From NCBI GenBank assembly GCA_963663495.1, contig OY760427.1:2356001-2420000 (forward strand): DNA of 64,000 nucleotides, written 5' to 3'. The position numbers were made by a program, and so were the translations under genes. Every line of letters begins with the position of its first letter. The stretch's first letter is position 1. Below are positions 1 to 8,403 of the stretch, one piece after another. This DNA comes from G963663495 sp963663495. GTDB taxonomy: Bacteria; Bacteroidota; Rhodothermia; Rhodothermales; Bin80. The notes below the pieces were generated by a model that saw only the letters and a list, made by a program, of their open reading frames with translations, was not told the DNA's origin and made no database searches.

Positions 1-1787
1 GGTGACTCATCCCTCGGAGCCGCCGCCTCGCGCACATGCACTCCGTATACCTCTACCGGCTCCGCCTTTCCCTTCGGATCCGGCAACCGCAACCTCTTAT
101 ACCGCACCTCTGCATTCGCAATACGGTGGCTGCGGCCCTTCCGTGCCTGCTTGCCTGACGACTTCTCCCGTGCCGTCACACGCTGTATCTCTATCTGAGC
201 CCCACCCGCAGACCTACCACTGCGCATGGTTGCAAACATCTTGTCGCCATCCAATAGCTTCCGATCATGACGCGCTCGTACCACTACGCCCACTCTGTCG
301 TGCTTACGCTGCGCGTCATACAGCGCAAAACTGTCCGCCTCACGGTCCGCTACACACAGCACCCGAATCTTGCGTGACACCTCCTTCGACGCCTCGCATA
401 TATCCTCGAACCCATCCATCCACTGCTGCGTCCGCGGTCGATGGGTTCCCCCCTCCAGATCCCTATAGCTGCATCGCAACACCCCCAACGGCAACCCATC
501 CTCCGTCACTGCCAGCGTCGCATGTAGCGGCATTCCCCGCGTCTTCGCAGATGTCTGATTCTGTCCTATAACCTGCAAATCCGTACACGCCGGCCGCGTA
601 CTGTACCGCAACTTCGTCGTATCCTGGATACATAACACCACCTTCTGACTGCGCATACGCTCTATCGTACGCGCGCGATGCGGCGCCAATATGTTCGCCG
701 GCGTTACCGTCTTGTCCCTCTTGCTCTCCAATAACCGGTAATGCCCCTTTACCGCCGCTCGGTCCGCACCCGTATGCGCCGTTATGCTGTGGCCCACCAC
801 ATCACTCAGCAATGAGGCGCTCTTTACCAATCGCGTAGACAGCCGGCTGTCCCCCAATGGGGCGGCACCAAACTCCGCCTCGGCCCACTGTGCACTGTCT
901 ATACCCTCGTGCGGCTCCCTCATAGGTCGCAACTCCACCTCCGGTACCCCCAAGTGCCTGCGCCAGTGCTTGTCCAACTCGTATACATACAATGCCTTGG
1001 AAGTCTCTTCTCTATCTGCATCCTTGTGACGCTTTCCGCCTGCCGTATGACCGATCAGCGTGAAATTGCTCGCCCTAAAACACGTTCCTTCCCACTTGGG
1101 ATCCACATACGTCTCCACTATCCACGGACGGTAATCATACCGATCCCGAAAATCATCCGCCACACGCTGCAATACCTTGCCCAGTACATGACTGGCCAAG
1201 TGCTGACACTCCCCCCGCACAAGGAATCGACTCATGCACACCACACGGTGCAGATGCGCCTTGCGCTGCACATCACTCCATGCCATCCACTGCTCCCTGC
1301 ACGCCAGACGCAACGCCGCTGCGGAGAACCCCACCGCTCCCAGATAACCATGGGCACTACATACCAGATAGCGTGCCTGCGCCCCTACAAAAGTCGTCGT
1401 TCCCCTCGGATGCTCATAGTGCAGCAACGTGTTCCACACCCTACGCTGTGCATCCGTCTCGACCATCTTCACCTTCAACCCACGCACTCCATGCAGGGTC
1501 TCCGGCAACGCTACCGGCTCCGGTACCCGCTCCTCATTCTTACAGGGACCCGCTCCCGCCGCATAACGGTTCGCAGGCTCCGGCAACACTACCCGCCCCC
1601 GAGCCTCAAGCTTCGATAACGCCTTCGCACACGTCGCTACCTGCAATACGCCCCGCGCATCAACAAAACCGAACTCCTCGCAGACACCGCGCACTATCTG
1701 CATGCGATGCTGCCAACAACCATCGGCAAGAATGGCCGCTAATCGCTCACCATTACGCGTTCGTAATACCTGATTCTGCTGAAACAT
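1..1787 (-). CDS. DruA-domain/Tn5-type (IS4 group) transposase, C-terminus outside the window
   Basis: Translated from ATG at 1787 on the minus strand, the frame stays open for about 595 codons to the window edge. The N-terminal half carries the DUF4338/DruA signature also seen in the copies at 5651 and 8463 (stretches like VGAQARYLV, GAVGFSAAAL and REQWMAWSD). It is followed by a Tn5-transposase-like part beginning AEAEFGAAPLGDSR, with the first catalytic aspartate in a CIQDTTKL motif. The protein is clearly paralogous to, but diverged from, the two other copies. It should cut and join the ends of its element; the role of the DruA part is unknown. Only the region holding the catalytic glutamate is missing, because of the window boundary. 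Confidence 0.85.
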   Translation of the reverse strand, partial: MFQQNQVLRTRNGERLAAILADGCWQHRMQIVRGVCEEFGFVDARGVLQVATCAKALSKLEARGRVVLPEPANRYAAGAGPCKNEERVPEPVALPETLHGVRGLKVKMVETDAQRRVWNTLLHYEHPRGTTTFVGAQARYLVCSAHGYLGAVGFSAAALRLACREQWMAWSDVQRKAHLHRVVCMSRFLVRGECQHLASHVLGKVLQRVADDFRDRYDYRPWIVETYVDPKWEGTCFRASNFTLIGHTAGGKRHKDADREETSKALYVYELDKHWRRHLGVPEVELRPMREPHEGIDSAQWAEAEFGAAPLGDSRLSTRLVKSASLLSDVVGHSITAHTGADRAAVKGHYRLLESKRDKTVTPANILAPHRARTIERMRSQKVVLCIQDTTKLRYSTRPACTDLQVIGQNQTSAKTRGMPLHATLAVTEDGLPLGVLRCSYRDLEGGTHRPRTQQWMDGFEDICEASKEVSRKIRVLCVADREADSFALYDAQRKHDRVGVVVRARHDRKLLDGDKMFATMRSGRSAGGAQIEIQRVTAREKSSGKQARKGRSHRIANAEVRYKRLRLPDPKGKAEPVEVYGVHVREAAAPRDES

Positions 1788-1804
1788 GCCGCAACATACA
1801 CGAC

Positions 1805-1818
1805 ACATTCTAGAATGT
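1805..1818. promoter_or_regulatory. 14-bp perfect palindrome in the IS4-C transposase leader
   Basis: ACATTCTAGAATGT is a perfect palindrome lying 17 bp upstream of the transposase ATG on the minus strand. Its size and place would suit an operator or a sub-terminal transposase site. Nothing equivalent is obvious in the leaders of the two related elements, so function is a guess. Confidence 0.25.
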
Positions 1819-1860
1819 TAATAGCGTAATGTGGGTACACGGCAGACTTAGGTGGACTTG

Positions 1861-2628
1861 TCACCGAGTACTAAATTGTGCTGAGAATCCAAGCGTAGCG
1901 TCGTTTCCGTTAATGCCGGGTGGAGGCCGCGAGTCTCGACGCCAGTTCGCATAGATGACAAAATGGAGACCGTCAATAACAGGAATTCGAATATCCATGC
2001 TGACGGCCATCCGGTGGTCTCCAAATTGTGAGATTACTGGTTGGTAGAAACCAGTGGCCGTTAGCTGGGTGATTCCGGCTCTACCATGAATTGACAGAAT
2101 ATTCGCCCCCCTTAGTGCTGTCCAAGTCTCACCAGACGCTAAGATCTCGTCTTCAATCATAAGCCCGATCCCAATGTCTAGTCCACCGTCTTCTAGGGGC
2201 ACGATTTGCCGACGAATTCCGCATCCGACTAGCAACCTGCGGTCGAGCTCAATGGCATGATCTGCTTGCATTTGAGCGAAGGCGAAGGTCCGCAATACAT
2301 CCGAGTATACATAGGAGTGTCTCAAGTGTCCCGACAATTCACGCAGGGAAGTCTGCGTTTCTGAGCGTCTAATGCGCACAGAGGGGTAGAATCTAATCCA
2401 ATGGCCTGGTGCAGGCATCCGATACGAGTAGCCACCCGTGAAGCGTAAATCCAAATATTTCGAATTTCCAGTTCTGGCGTCTAGCGAAATGTCGATCAGT
2501 GCGTACGAACTGTCCACAGCATTGCGATCAAGACCTTCGTAGCTGCGAATAACCTGGGAATGAATTGGCGATGCAAGGAGAAAGGAGAGAATTGTGACAG
2601 CTAACGTTACCTCCGGTACAACATTCAT
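1861..2628 (-). CDS. DUF481-family outer-membrane beta-barrel protein
   Basis: The frame is open further upstream, but the ATG at 2628 is chosen because it starts a signal peptide (MNVVPEVTLAVTILSFLLAS, cleavage near PIHSQ). The mature part, about 230 residues, alternates polar and hydrophobic residues as expected for outer-membrane strands. It fits the DUF481 pattern: a GNSKYLDL strand, a YSDVLRTFAFAQMQADH stretch, LLVGCGIRRQ, GFYQP and a final RDSRPPPGINGNDATLGF block. Function of the family is not established. The inverted repeat of a mobile element (2732-2761) lies 103 bp upstream, so the native promoter region may have been replaced. No Shine-Dalgarno is seen. Confidence 0.75.
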   Translation of the reverse strand: MNVVPEVTLAVTILSFLLASPIHSQVIRSYEGLDRNAVDSSYALIDISLDARTGNSKYLDLRFTGGYSYRMPAPGHWIRFYPSVRIRRSETQTSLRELSGHLRHSYVYSDVLRTFAFAQMQADHAIELDRRLLVGCGIRRQIVPLEDGGLDIGIGLMIEDEILASGETWTALRGANILSIHGRAGITQLTATGFYQPVISQFGDHRMAVSMDIRIPVIDGLHFVIYANWRRDSRPPPGINGNDATLGFSAQFSTR

Positions 2629-2731
2629 TTTTTTGGGGGAGGGGGATACGAGGGTTAGTGTGTAGTGATGACCTAGAGAGTTGTCAGGCGGACGATATTG
2701 CGAATGTTTTGTCATTGAAGGGTCGAGCAAG

Positions 2732-3194
2732 GGCGGCGTGCCATTCCTTGTTGGCTGAAAATCCGGTCGGTGCCGGCTGGAGCGGCTATAATGTACAGAT
2801 TCTGCGTTCATCCTGACACGCCTGATTGTAGTTCTGATCAAAGAATTATGAACTTTCGCAGCGGTTATCAAGCCCGCAAGTATCTGCCGCGTGATTTACG
2901 GTGTAGTTGCCGTGTTGCAGGCAGATTCAGGCGCGTTTCTCCTTACTGAACAGCCTATATGAGCCCTTTTTGCACGCGCTGACACCGCGGTAGCGGCTTC
3001 AAGCGTACCATCTGCAGGTATGCTAACCTTCCACGCGTGTGTGACGACCTAAACGCGCCAATCCTATCATCCAATACCGCACGCATCGTACCACGATCGA
3101 ACTCCTGTTCCGGCAGTAGGCAGTCTTATTGGCAGGACTCTGATCACTGTACGCGTGATTTACGGCGTCGTTGGCGCGTTTTCGGGTGCTATTC
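2732..3194 (-). mobile_element. Right-end remnant of a second copy of the large IS256-like element
   Basis: This segment is the reverse complement of the right end of the element at 31100-37537. It starts with the same 30-bp terminal repeat (2732-2761, beginning GGCGGCGTGCCATTCC) and continues collinearly through the noncoding right region up to the IS66-A junction at 3194. Unlike the other copy, it runs unbroken across the site where IS66-B is inserted (here near 3031-3038), so it serves as the empty site for that insertion. Its transposase genes are not present here. Confidence 0.85.
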
Positions 3195-3256
3195 GTAAGC
3201 GTGCGGTGAACTACATCTTGATTGGGTGATGGGTTCTGGGGAGCTTACCCCTAGAC

Positions 3257-3580
3257 ATGAGAACCCAGACCCCAGATCGCATGGTACAGCCCAAACGTAC
3301 GGCGGAAGAGATGTTTCCGCTGGTAGAGCAGTATAACGAAAGGACCCAGTCCGCAGCGGCGTTTTGTGCAAAGCACGGCATCTCGTATGGGCAGTTGAAT
3401 TATTGGAGGCGGAAGGTTCGCCAGGAGACTGCAGCCGAGGACAGCCGAGGCTTCGTGGAGATAGGCAGTGCAGCACCAAGGGTAGCGGCACAGGTAGAGA
3501 TCGCATATCCGGGTGGGATACGGGTGCGGTTCTTTGCACCGGTCTCTGCTTCGTACCTGGCCAGGCTGACGCAGCCATGA
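3257..3580 (+). CDS. tnpA: IS66 accessory protein TnpA (HTH)
   Basis: A 107-residue protein of the IS66 TnpA/Orf1 class. The N-terminal half has the expected helix-turn-helix layout (EQYNERTQSAAAFCAKHGIS, then YGQLNYWRRK), and the tail ends in an IEIAYPGGIRVRF-like strand pattern typical of the family. TnpA is thought to be needed, with TnpB, for transposition by TnpC. Its TGA overlaps the ATG of tnpB (ATGA at 3577-3580), indicating translational coupling. The copy at 34773 differs by a few residues and starts with GTG. Confidence 0.9.
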   Translation: MRTQTPDRMVQPKRTAEEMFPLVEQYNERTQSAAAFCAKHGISYGQLNYWRRKVRQETAAEDSRGFVEIGSAAPRVAAQVEIAYPGGIRVRFFAPVSASYLARLTQP

Positions 3581-3915
3581 TCGGACTGGCACCTTCGCAC
3601 CGGTACTTCTTTTACCGACCACCGGTGGACATGCGCACAAGCTTTGACGGCTTGCGCGCTTTGGTAAAGAGCGGCATGAAGCGGAATCCGATGTCGGGAG
3701 ACATCTTTGTATTCATCAACAGGAGGCGAAACCATTTGAAGGCGCTCACATGGGATCGGAACGGCTTTGCGATCTTCTACAAGCGCTTGGAGACGGGTAC
3801 GTTTGCGTTGCCAGAGGAGGATGTGCCGACATGGGCACAGATGGTGATGATGCTGGAGGGGGTGTCGTTGAAGACGGTGAAATATCGGCCCCGATATGCG
3901 GTAAAAAGCCGATAA
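3577..3915 (+). CDS. tnpB: IS66 accessory protein TnpB (IS66 Orf2)
   Basis: A 112-residue protein starting at the ATG that overlaps the tnpA stop. It has the IS66_Orf2 hallmarks: YFFYRPPVDMRTSFDGL near the N-terminus, then FVFINRRRNHLKAL and WDRNGFAIFYKRLE. This is not the RNA-guided nuclease TnpB of IS200/IS605 elements, which also occurs in this window; the shared name is a coincidence. It acts with TnpA and TnpC, though its biochemical role is unclear. The frame is complete. Confidence 0.9.
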   Translation: MIGLAPSHRYFFYRPPVDMRTSFDGLRALVKSGMKRNPMSGDIFVFINRRRNHLKALTWDRNGFAIFYKRLETGTFALPEEDVPTWAQMVMMLEGVSLKTVKYRPRYAVKSR

Positions 3916-3975
3916 TCGGGCCAAATATAATGTGTGATTCGGGAACAAGCAATATGCTGGTGTTGCTAGCTCACC

Positions 3976-5574
3976 ATGCAGCCCGAAGCACATTCTATCC
4001 TCTCCCCCGCGCAGGTTGCGTTGCTTGCACAGCACCCCGAATTGGCCAGTGCCTTTGATCAGTACAGCCGGGATAATGCAGAATTGGAGAGAAAGAATAG
4101 CCAGCTGCATGATCGATGCAGCCGGCTTGAGGCAGAGTTGGGGAATATGAATAACCGGCTGATGCTAGCGCTACGCGCGCTATACAGTCCCAAGAGTGAA
4201 AAGTGTGTGCTGAATGACCCGCAGCAGGGCACGTTGTTCGATGAGCCGGAGCAGGAGGTCCCTCTACCGGAGCCGGAGACGAATGGACAGACGAAGAATG
4301 GGCAAAAGGCGAGCGGACGGCAGAAGAAGAAGGGCAAGCCCAAGCGTAAAGCGCTGGACGATCTGCTGAAGAAACTGCCCCGCGAACCGATTACTATTGA
4401 GCCTGACGGGGATACCAGTGGTATGACGTGCATCGGGGCGGAGAAGACGCTGGTTCTTGAGCGTGTACCCGCCCATATGAAGGTTATTGAGTATGTGCGT
4501 CCGAAGTATGTGGACCCTGGGGATGAGGATAAGGGGGTGATCATAGGTGAGTTGCCACCACGGATGGTGAACAAGGGCATGGCGGGTCCGGGGTTGTTGG
4601 CAGATGTGGTGGTGGGCAAATATGCGGACCACCTGCCTTTGTACCGTCAGCAGCAGCGGTTTCGTCGGGAAGGCGTGGAGATTGCGAAGTCCACGCTGGG
4701 AGGCTGGATATCGCAGTCTGCGTGGCACCTGACCCCGTTGTATGATGCTCTGAAGCAGGAGTTGCTATCCACCGGGTATCTGCAGGCGGATGAGACGAGG
4801 ATGGAGGTGCAGGATGGAGATAAGAAGGGATCGCTGCATAAAGGCTTTTATTGGGTGTACCATAGTCCAGAGCAGAGACTGTTGGTGATGGAATACCGGA
4901 AGACCCGTGCTCGGGCGGGTCCGGTGGGGTTTTTGCACGGGTATGAGGGATTGCTACAGACAGACGGGTATGTAGCTTACGACATCTTTGATGCGGACCC
5001 ATCCGTAACGCTCTACGCATGCATGGCGCATGCCCGGCGCAAGTTCTTCGACTGCAAGACGTACGAGCCGGATAAGGCCGCGCATGTGTTGAAGGAGATA
5101 CGCAAGCTCTACCTCATAGAGCGTTGGCTACGCAAAACGGGTGCGAGTGCGGATGTTCGTCAGCAACTGCGACAGGAACGGGCCGGACCTGTACTGGAGG
5201 AGCTGAAGCCGTGGCTGGAGGTGAACAATGGTTTACCCAAGAGCCCGTGGGCCAAGGCGACCCAGTATACGCTTGGCCGTTGGCAAAGGCTGACCCGATA
5301 TCTGGATGAGGGCCGTGTGGAGTTGGACAATAATCTGGTTGAGAATGCGATACGGCCACTGGCTATTGGTAGGAAGAACTACATGTTCGCAGGATCCCAT
5401 GATGCATCCCAGCGGGGTGCCGTGGTCTATTCGCTCCTTGGAACCTGCAAATTCCACGACGTCAACCCAATGGAATGGCTCATGGAAGTATTCCAGCGCA
5501 TCCCGACACATCCTGCCGAGGACATAGCAGCGCTATTGCCCCATCATTGGAAACGGGCACGGCAAGCCCACTAG
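3976..5574 (+). CDS. tnpC: IS66 transposase TnpC (DDE)
   Basis: A 532-residue IS66 transposase. In order: an N-terminal coiled-coil (NAELERKNSQLHDRCSRLEA), a basic linker (RQKKKGKPKRK), a zinc-finger-like region, and the DDE core with motifs LQADET, LQTDGYVAYD and LDNNLVENAIRP. It ends with the IS66 C-terminal helix (EDIAALLPHHW). Compared with the copy at 35492, the residue after the first catalytic motif is arginine instead of glycine (ADETR versus ADETG), with a few other exchanges, so this copy may be impaired. IS4-A has entered the downstream noncoding end only, leaving the gene whole. Confidence 0.92.
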   Translation: MQPEAHSILSPAQVALLAQHPELASAFDQYSRDNAELERKNSQLHDRCSRLEAELGNMNNRLMLALRALYSPKSEKCVLNDPQQGTLFDEPEQEVPLPEPETNGQTKNGQKASGRQKKKGKPKRKALDDLLKKLPREPITIEPDGDTSGMTCIGAEKTLVLERVPAHMKVIEYVRPKYVDPGDEDKGVIIGELPPRMVNKGMAGPGLLADVVVGKYADHLPLYRQQQRFRREGVEIAKSTLGGWISQSAWHLTPLYDALKQELLSTGYLQADETRMEVQDGDKKGSLHKGFYWVYHSPEQRLLVMEYRKTRARAGPVGFLHGYEGLLQTDGYVAYDIFDADPSVTLYACMAHARRKFFDCKTYEPDKAAHVLKEIRKLYLIERWLRKTGASADVRQQLRQERAGPVLEELKPWLEVNNGLPKSPWAKATQYTLGRWQRLTRYLDEGRVELDNNLVENAIRPLAIGRKNYMFAGSHDASQRGAVVYSLLGTCKFHDVNPMEWLMEVFQRIPTHPAEDIAALLPHHWKRARQAH

Positions 5575-5591
5575 GGTAAGGCCGCCTAGCT

Positions 5592-8302
5592 CTACCGTTC
5601 AACCGGTACCCCTACTTCACTTTGCAATTCATGCCGCTTAGATTGGCGGCATGGTGGTTCAACATCAGATTCTGAGGACACTGCGTGCCGCTCCATGTGA
5701 GTTGACAGAGGTCATGGAGCAGCATCCTGACGATGGTCGTACAGCGATAAGTCGCCGTGTGAGTGAAGCGTTTGGCTTTTATGATGCCTTAGGGCGTGTG
5801 CAGCACAGCAGTTGTTTGCAGGCGCTCAAGACACTCGAAGCCGAGGGTGCGCTGTCCTTGCCTGCACCGAAGCGCGTGGTCCGAAGCACAGTGCCTCGTT
5901 TGTTGGACGAACCGGTACCTGCGCCTGTTGGAGTGCCGACATTGCTCAAGGATGTGCGCGGCCTGGAGTTGGAATTGGTAGAAGATGCCGGGCAGCGTGC
6001 GATCTGGAATACGCTTGTGGAGGCCGAGCATCCGATGTGTGCGCCACGGTTTGTCGGACGGCAGTTGCGCTATTTTGTCGGGAGCGAGCATGGCTACATC
6101 GGAGCGATAGGCTTTGCGGCTGCGGCGCTGTATCTGAAGGCGCGCGACAGATGGATGGCGTGGTCGGACGAGCAGCGTGAGGACTACCGGGACCATGTCG
6201 TGGGTTTGAATCGGTTCCTGATTCGCTCCATGGTGCGGATCAGGAACCTTGCCAGCCATACACTGGGGAAGGTATTGCGTCGTTTTCCGGAGGATTTTGA
6301 GAACCGTTACGGGTATGTGCCGTGGGTGATAGAGACCTTTGTGGGCCCCGAACATCGTGGCACGTGTTTTCGGGCTGCGGGGTTTCAGTGTGTGGGGAAA
6401 ACCAAGGGGCGTGGGCGTCATGCTCCTGGTAATGCATGCACCAAAGAGAAGAAGGCGGTTTTCGTGTATGATCTGGGTGGTGATTGGAGGCAGGAGCTTG
6501 GAGTGCCGGTTGTGGAGGCGTATCCCGAGCTGGAGGTGGGTGCGGGGCTGGCCAGTGATACATGGGCAGAACAGGAGTTTGGTGGAGCGCCGTTGGGGGA
6601 CAAACGCCGTTCGGACCGGTTAGTACATAGCGTAAACATGCTTTCACGCACTCCAGGAGAATTGATCACGGCCAATCTGGACGCTGATCGGGCGGGGATA
6701 CGGGGATACTACCGTTTTTTGGAGAAAGCGGCCGAGAACGAGATCACGCCGGAGAAGATTTTGCAGCCGCATCGTGATCGCACGATAGAGCGGATGCGTA
6801 CGCAACGGACGGTGCTGTGCATCCAGGATGGCACGGACATCAGCTACAGTACTCGTCCGGCGTGCGAGGGGTTGGATGTGATAGGGCACAATCAGACCAC
6901 ATCAAAGGCAAAAGGAGTGCATTTGCACGCTACGCTGGCGGTGGGTGAGGACGGTGTGCCGTTGGGGATCTTACGCTGTGCCTATACAACCGACCAAGAG
7001 GCTCCTGCTCCTAAGACACAGTTATGGATAGACGGCGTGCGGGACATAGCGGAAGCCGCCTCGCATCTGAGTGGTCGTACCCGTGTGCTGTGTGTCATGG
7101 ACCGCGAGGCGGATGTGTTTGCGATCCTGGCGCAGCAGCGCAGCGCAGGGCGTGTGGACATATTGGTGCGAGCCAAGGTGAATCGGCTATTGGGTAAAAA
7201 GTCTCCCAAGTTGTTTGCGACCATGCGGTCGGGCCGTCCGGCAGGACACATGGAAGTGCCGATTGCGCGTTTGAGCCGCCGCGTGAAGTCAGGCCGAGTC
7301 AAGCATAAGGGGCGGTCGGGCCGTCTGGCGCGGATGCAGGTACGTTTCCGCCGCCTATCGCTTCCGGCGCCGGGTAAGTTGCAGGAGGATCCGGTGCAGG
7401 TCAGTGCGATTCATGTTCGGGAGGTGCAGCCGCCAGCCGGAGAGCGACCGGTACAGTGGTATCTATTGACGACCCAAGAGGTTACGACGCTGGAGCAAGC
7501 TATTGAGGTGGTAGGCTACTACGTGTTGCGGTGGCGTGTGGAAGACATGTTCCGTGTGCTCAAGAGCGGCTGTGCGGTAGAGCGGCTGGGTATGCGGCAG
7601 GCCAAGAGTTTGCACAATGCCATTACGATCTGTATGGTGATGGCGTGGCGCCTGCTATTGATGACGCTTCTGGGGCGCGAGGAACCCGAAGCGTCGCCGG
7701 AAGGATTGTTTGATGAGATGGAACTGCGCCTGTTGCACGAGCTTGCCGACGAGTTTGGACTGCCGCCTCCAAAGACACTCGGGGCTGCTATTCGGGTGGT
7801 GGCCGTCTTTGGAGGCTATATGGATCGGAAGAAAGACCGGCCTCCAGGCTCCAAGGTCATCTGGCGCGGCTACAGCCGGTTGGAGATAGGGGCCAAGACC
7901 TTTGCCGTCCTTGAGAAGCGATACCATATGATACGGAGAGAGGTTCTCATCGTTAAGCGAGAATGACGAGCACGCGAAGCAACAAACGTACCCATAGCAG
8001 GGAGTGATACCTGCCCCCCAGCGTCGTTGCCGCGCCAACGTTTAGTGCGATGGCAACGGGGATTTGGAAGAGAACTGTAGAGACGCCCGAGCTACCGGGC
8101 GTTATAGCGCCGACGTATGTCCATCGCATAGGCAAGCGCCTCGCACATGCCAAATGATGCTACGTTTCCCGCATCCCCGGTGCAAGCATCACTCCGGTCC
8201 AAAGGCTCCGCACCTCTTGAAAGAACCAATCACTACACCAAACTTGCAAAAACAGACAAATATTATACAGTGTCCGGTATCTGAACTGGGCACACGGTAG
8301 GG
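5592..8302 (+). mobile_element. DruA/Tn5-type insertion sequence IS4-A, nested in IS66-A
   Basis: Starts CTACCG and ends CGGTAG (8295-8300), followed by GG. The direct repeat CTAGCT flanks it (5586-5591 and 8303-8308), and IS66-A sequence resumes exactly there. If the repeat is 8 bp, it carries one mismatch (GCCTAGCT/GGCTAGCT). Besides the transposase gene it has a 336-bp noncoding tail (7967-8302) in which no gene is seen. Confidence 0.85.
5651..7966 (+). CDS. DruA-domain/Tn5-type (IS4 group) transposase, full length
   Basis: A 771-residue protein in two clear parts. Residues about 105-285 match the DUF4338/DruA family (VGRQLRYFVGS, YIGAIGFAAAALYLKARD, RWMAWSDEQR, NRFLIRS, IRNLASHTLGKVL, YGYVPWVIETFV, RGTCFRAAGF, VGKTKGRGRH). 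From residue 305 on it resembles Tn5/IS50 transposase: WAEQEFGGAPLGDKRRSDRL, then D393 in CIQDGTD, D484 in VMDREADVF and E631 in LRWRVEDMFRVLKSG. The 91-residue spacing of the two aspartates equals that of Tn5 transposase (D97/D188, from general knowledge). All catalytic residues are present and the gene is complete, so it may be active. DruA is otherwise known as a component of Druantia anti-phage systems; here it is a transposase domain. Confidence 0.9.
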   Translation: MVVQHQILRTLRAAPCELTEVMEQHPDDGRTAISRRVSEAFGFYDALGRVQHSSCLQALKTLEAEGALSLPAPKRVVRSTVPRLLDEPVPAPVGVPTLLKDVRGLELELVEDAGQRAIWNTLVEAEHPMCAPRFVGRQLRYFVGSEHGYIGAIGFAAAALYLKARDRWMAWSDEQREDYRDHVVGLNRFLIRSMVRIRNLASHTLGKVLRRFPEDFENRYGYVPWVIETFVGPEHRGTCFRAAGFQCVGKTKGRGRHAPGNACTKEKKAVFVYDLGGDWRQELGVPVVEAYPELEVGAGLASDTWAEQEFGGAPLGDKRRSDRLVHSVNMLSRTPGELITANLDADRAGIRGYYRFLEKAAENEITPEKILQPHRDRTIERMRTQRTVLCIQDGTDISYSTRPACEGLDVIGHNQTTSKAKGVHLHATLAVGEDGVPLGILRCAYTTDQEAPAPKTQLWIDGVRDIAEAASHLSGRTRVLCVMDREADVFAILAQQRSAGRVDILVRAKVNRLLGKKSPKLFATMRSGRPAGHMEVPIARLSRRVKSGRVKHKGRSGRLARMQVRFRRLSLPAPGKLQEDPVQVSAIHVREVQPPAGERPVQWYLLTTQEVTTLEQAIEVVGYYVLRWRVEDMFRVLKSGCAVERLGMRQAKSLHNAITICMVMAWRLLLMTLLGREEPEASPEGLFDEMELRLLHELADEFGLPPPKTLGAAIRVVAVFGGYMDRKKDRPPGSKVIWRGYSRLEIGAKTFAVLEKRYHMIRREVLIVKRE

Positions 8303-8403
8303 CTAGCTGCCGGATGCCGAATCGTCCAGATCGGGCAAGCCCACATGCTCTCCTCCTTCCAACCACACTGTACCCGCCAAAACCGCCAAAAAGCCCGCTA
8401 CCC

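Larger units (their letters stand above)
1..1844 (-). mobile_element. DruA/Tn5-type insertion sequence (IS4-C), right part; runs off the left edge
   Basis: Third relative of the elements at 5592-8302 and 8404-11150. The outer end is placed at 1844 because the minus strand there starts CTGCCGTGTACCC, resembling the CTGCCTACCC terminus of the copy at 8404. The other end lies outside the window, so inverted repeats and target duplication cannot be checked. The whole visible part is the transposase gene plus a 57-bp leader. Confidence 0.7.

Noticed and set aside
1..1813. Plus-strand open frames of 80-236 codons at the left edge
   Set aside because: They are antisense to the DruA/Tn5-type transposase, which runs unbroken on the minus strand from 1787 to the edge with clear motifs.
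3400..5511. Long antisense frames (up to 236 codons) opposite IS66 genes, repeated at 34916-37027
   Set aside because: They are exact shadows of TnpB/TnpC in a GC-rich gene and appear in both copies only because the copies are near-identical.
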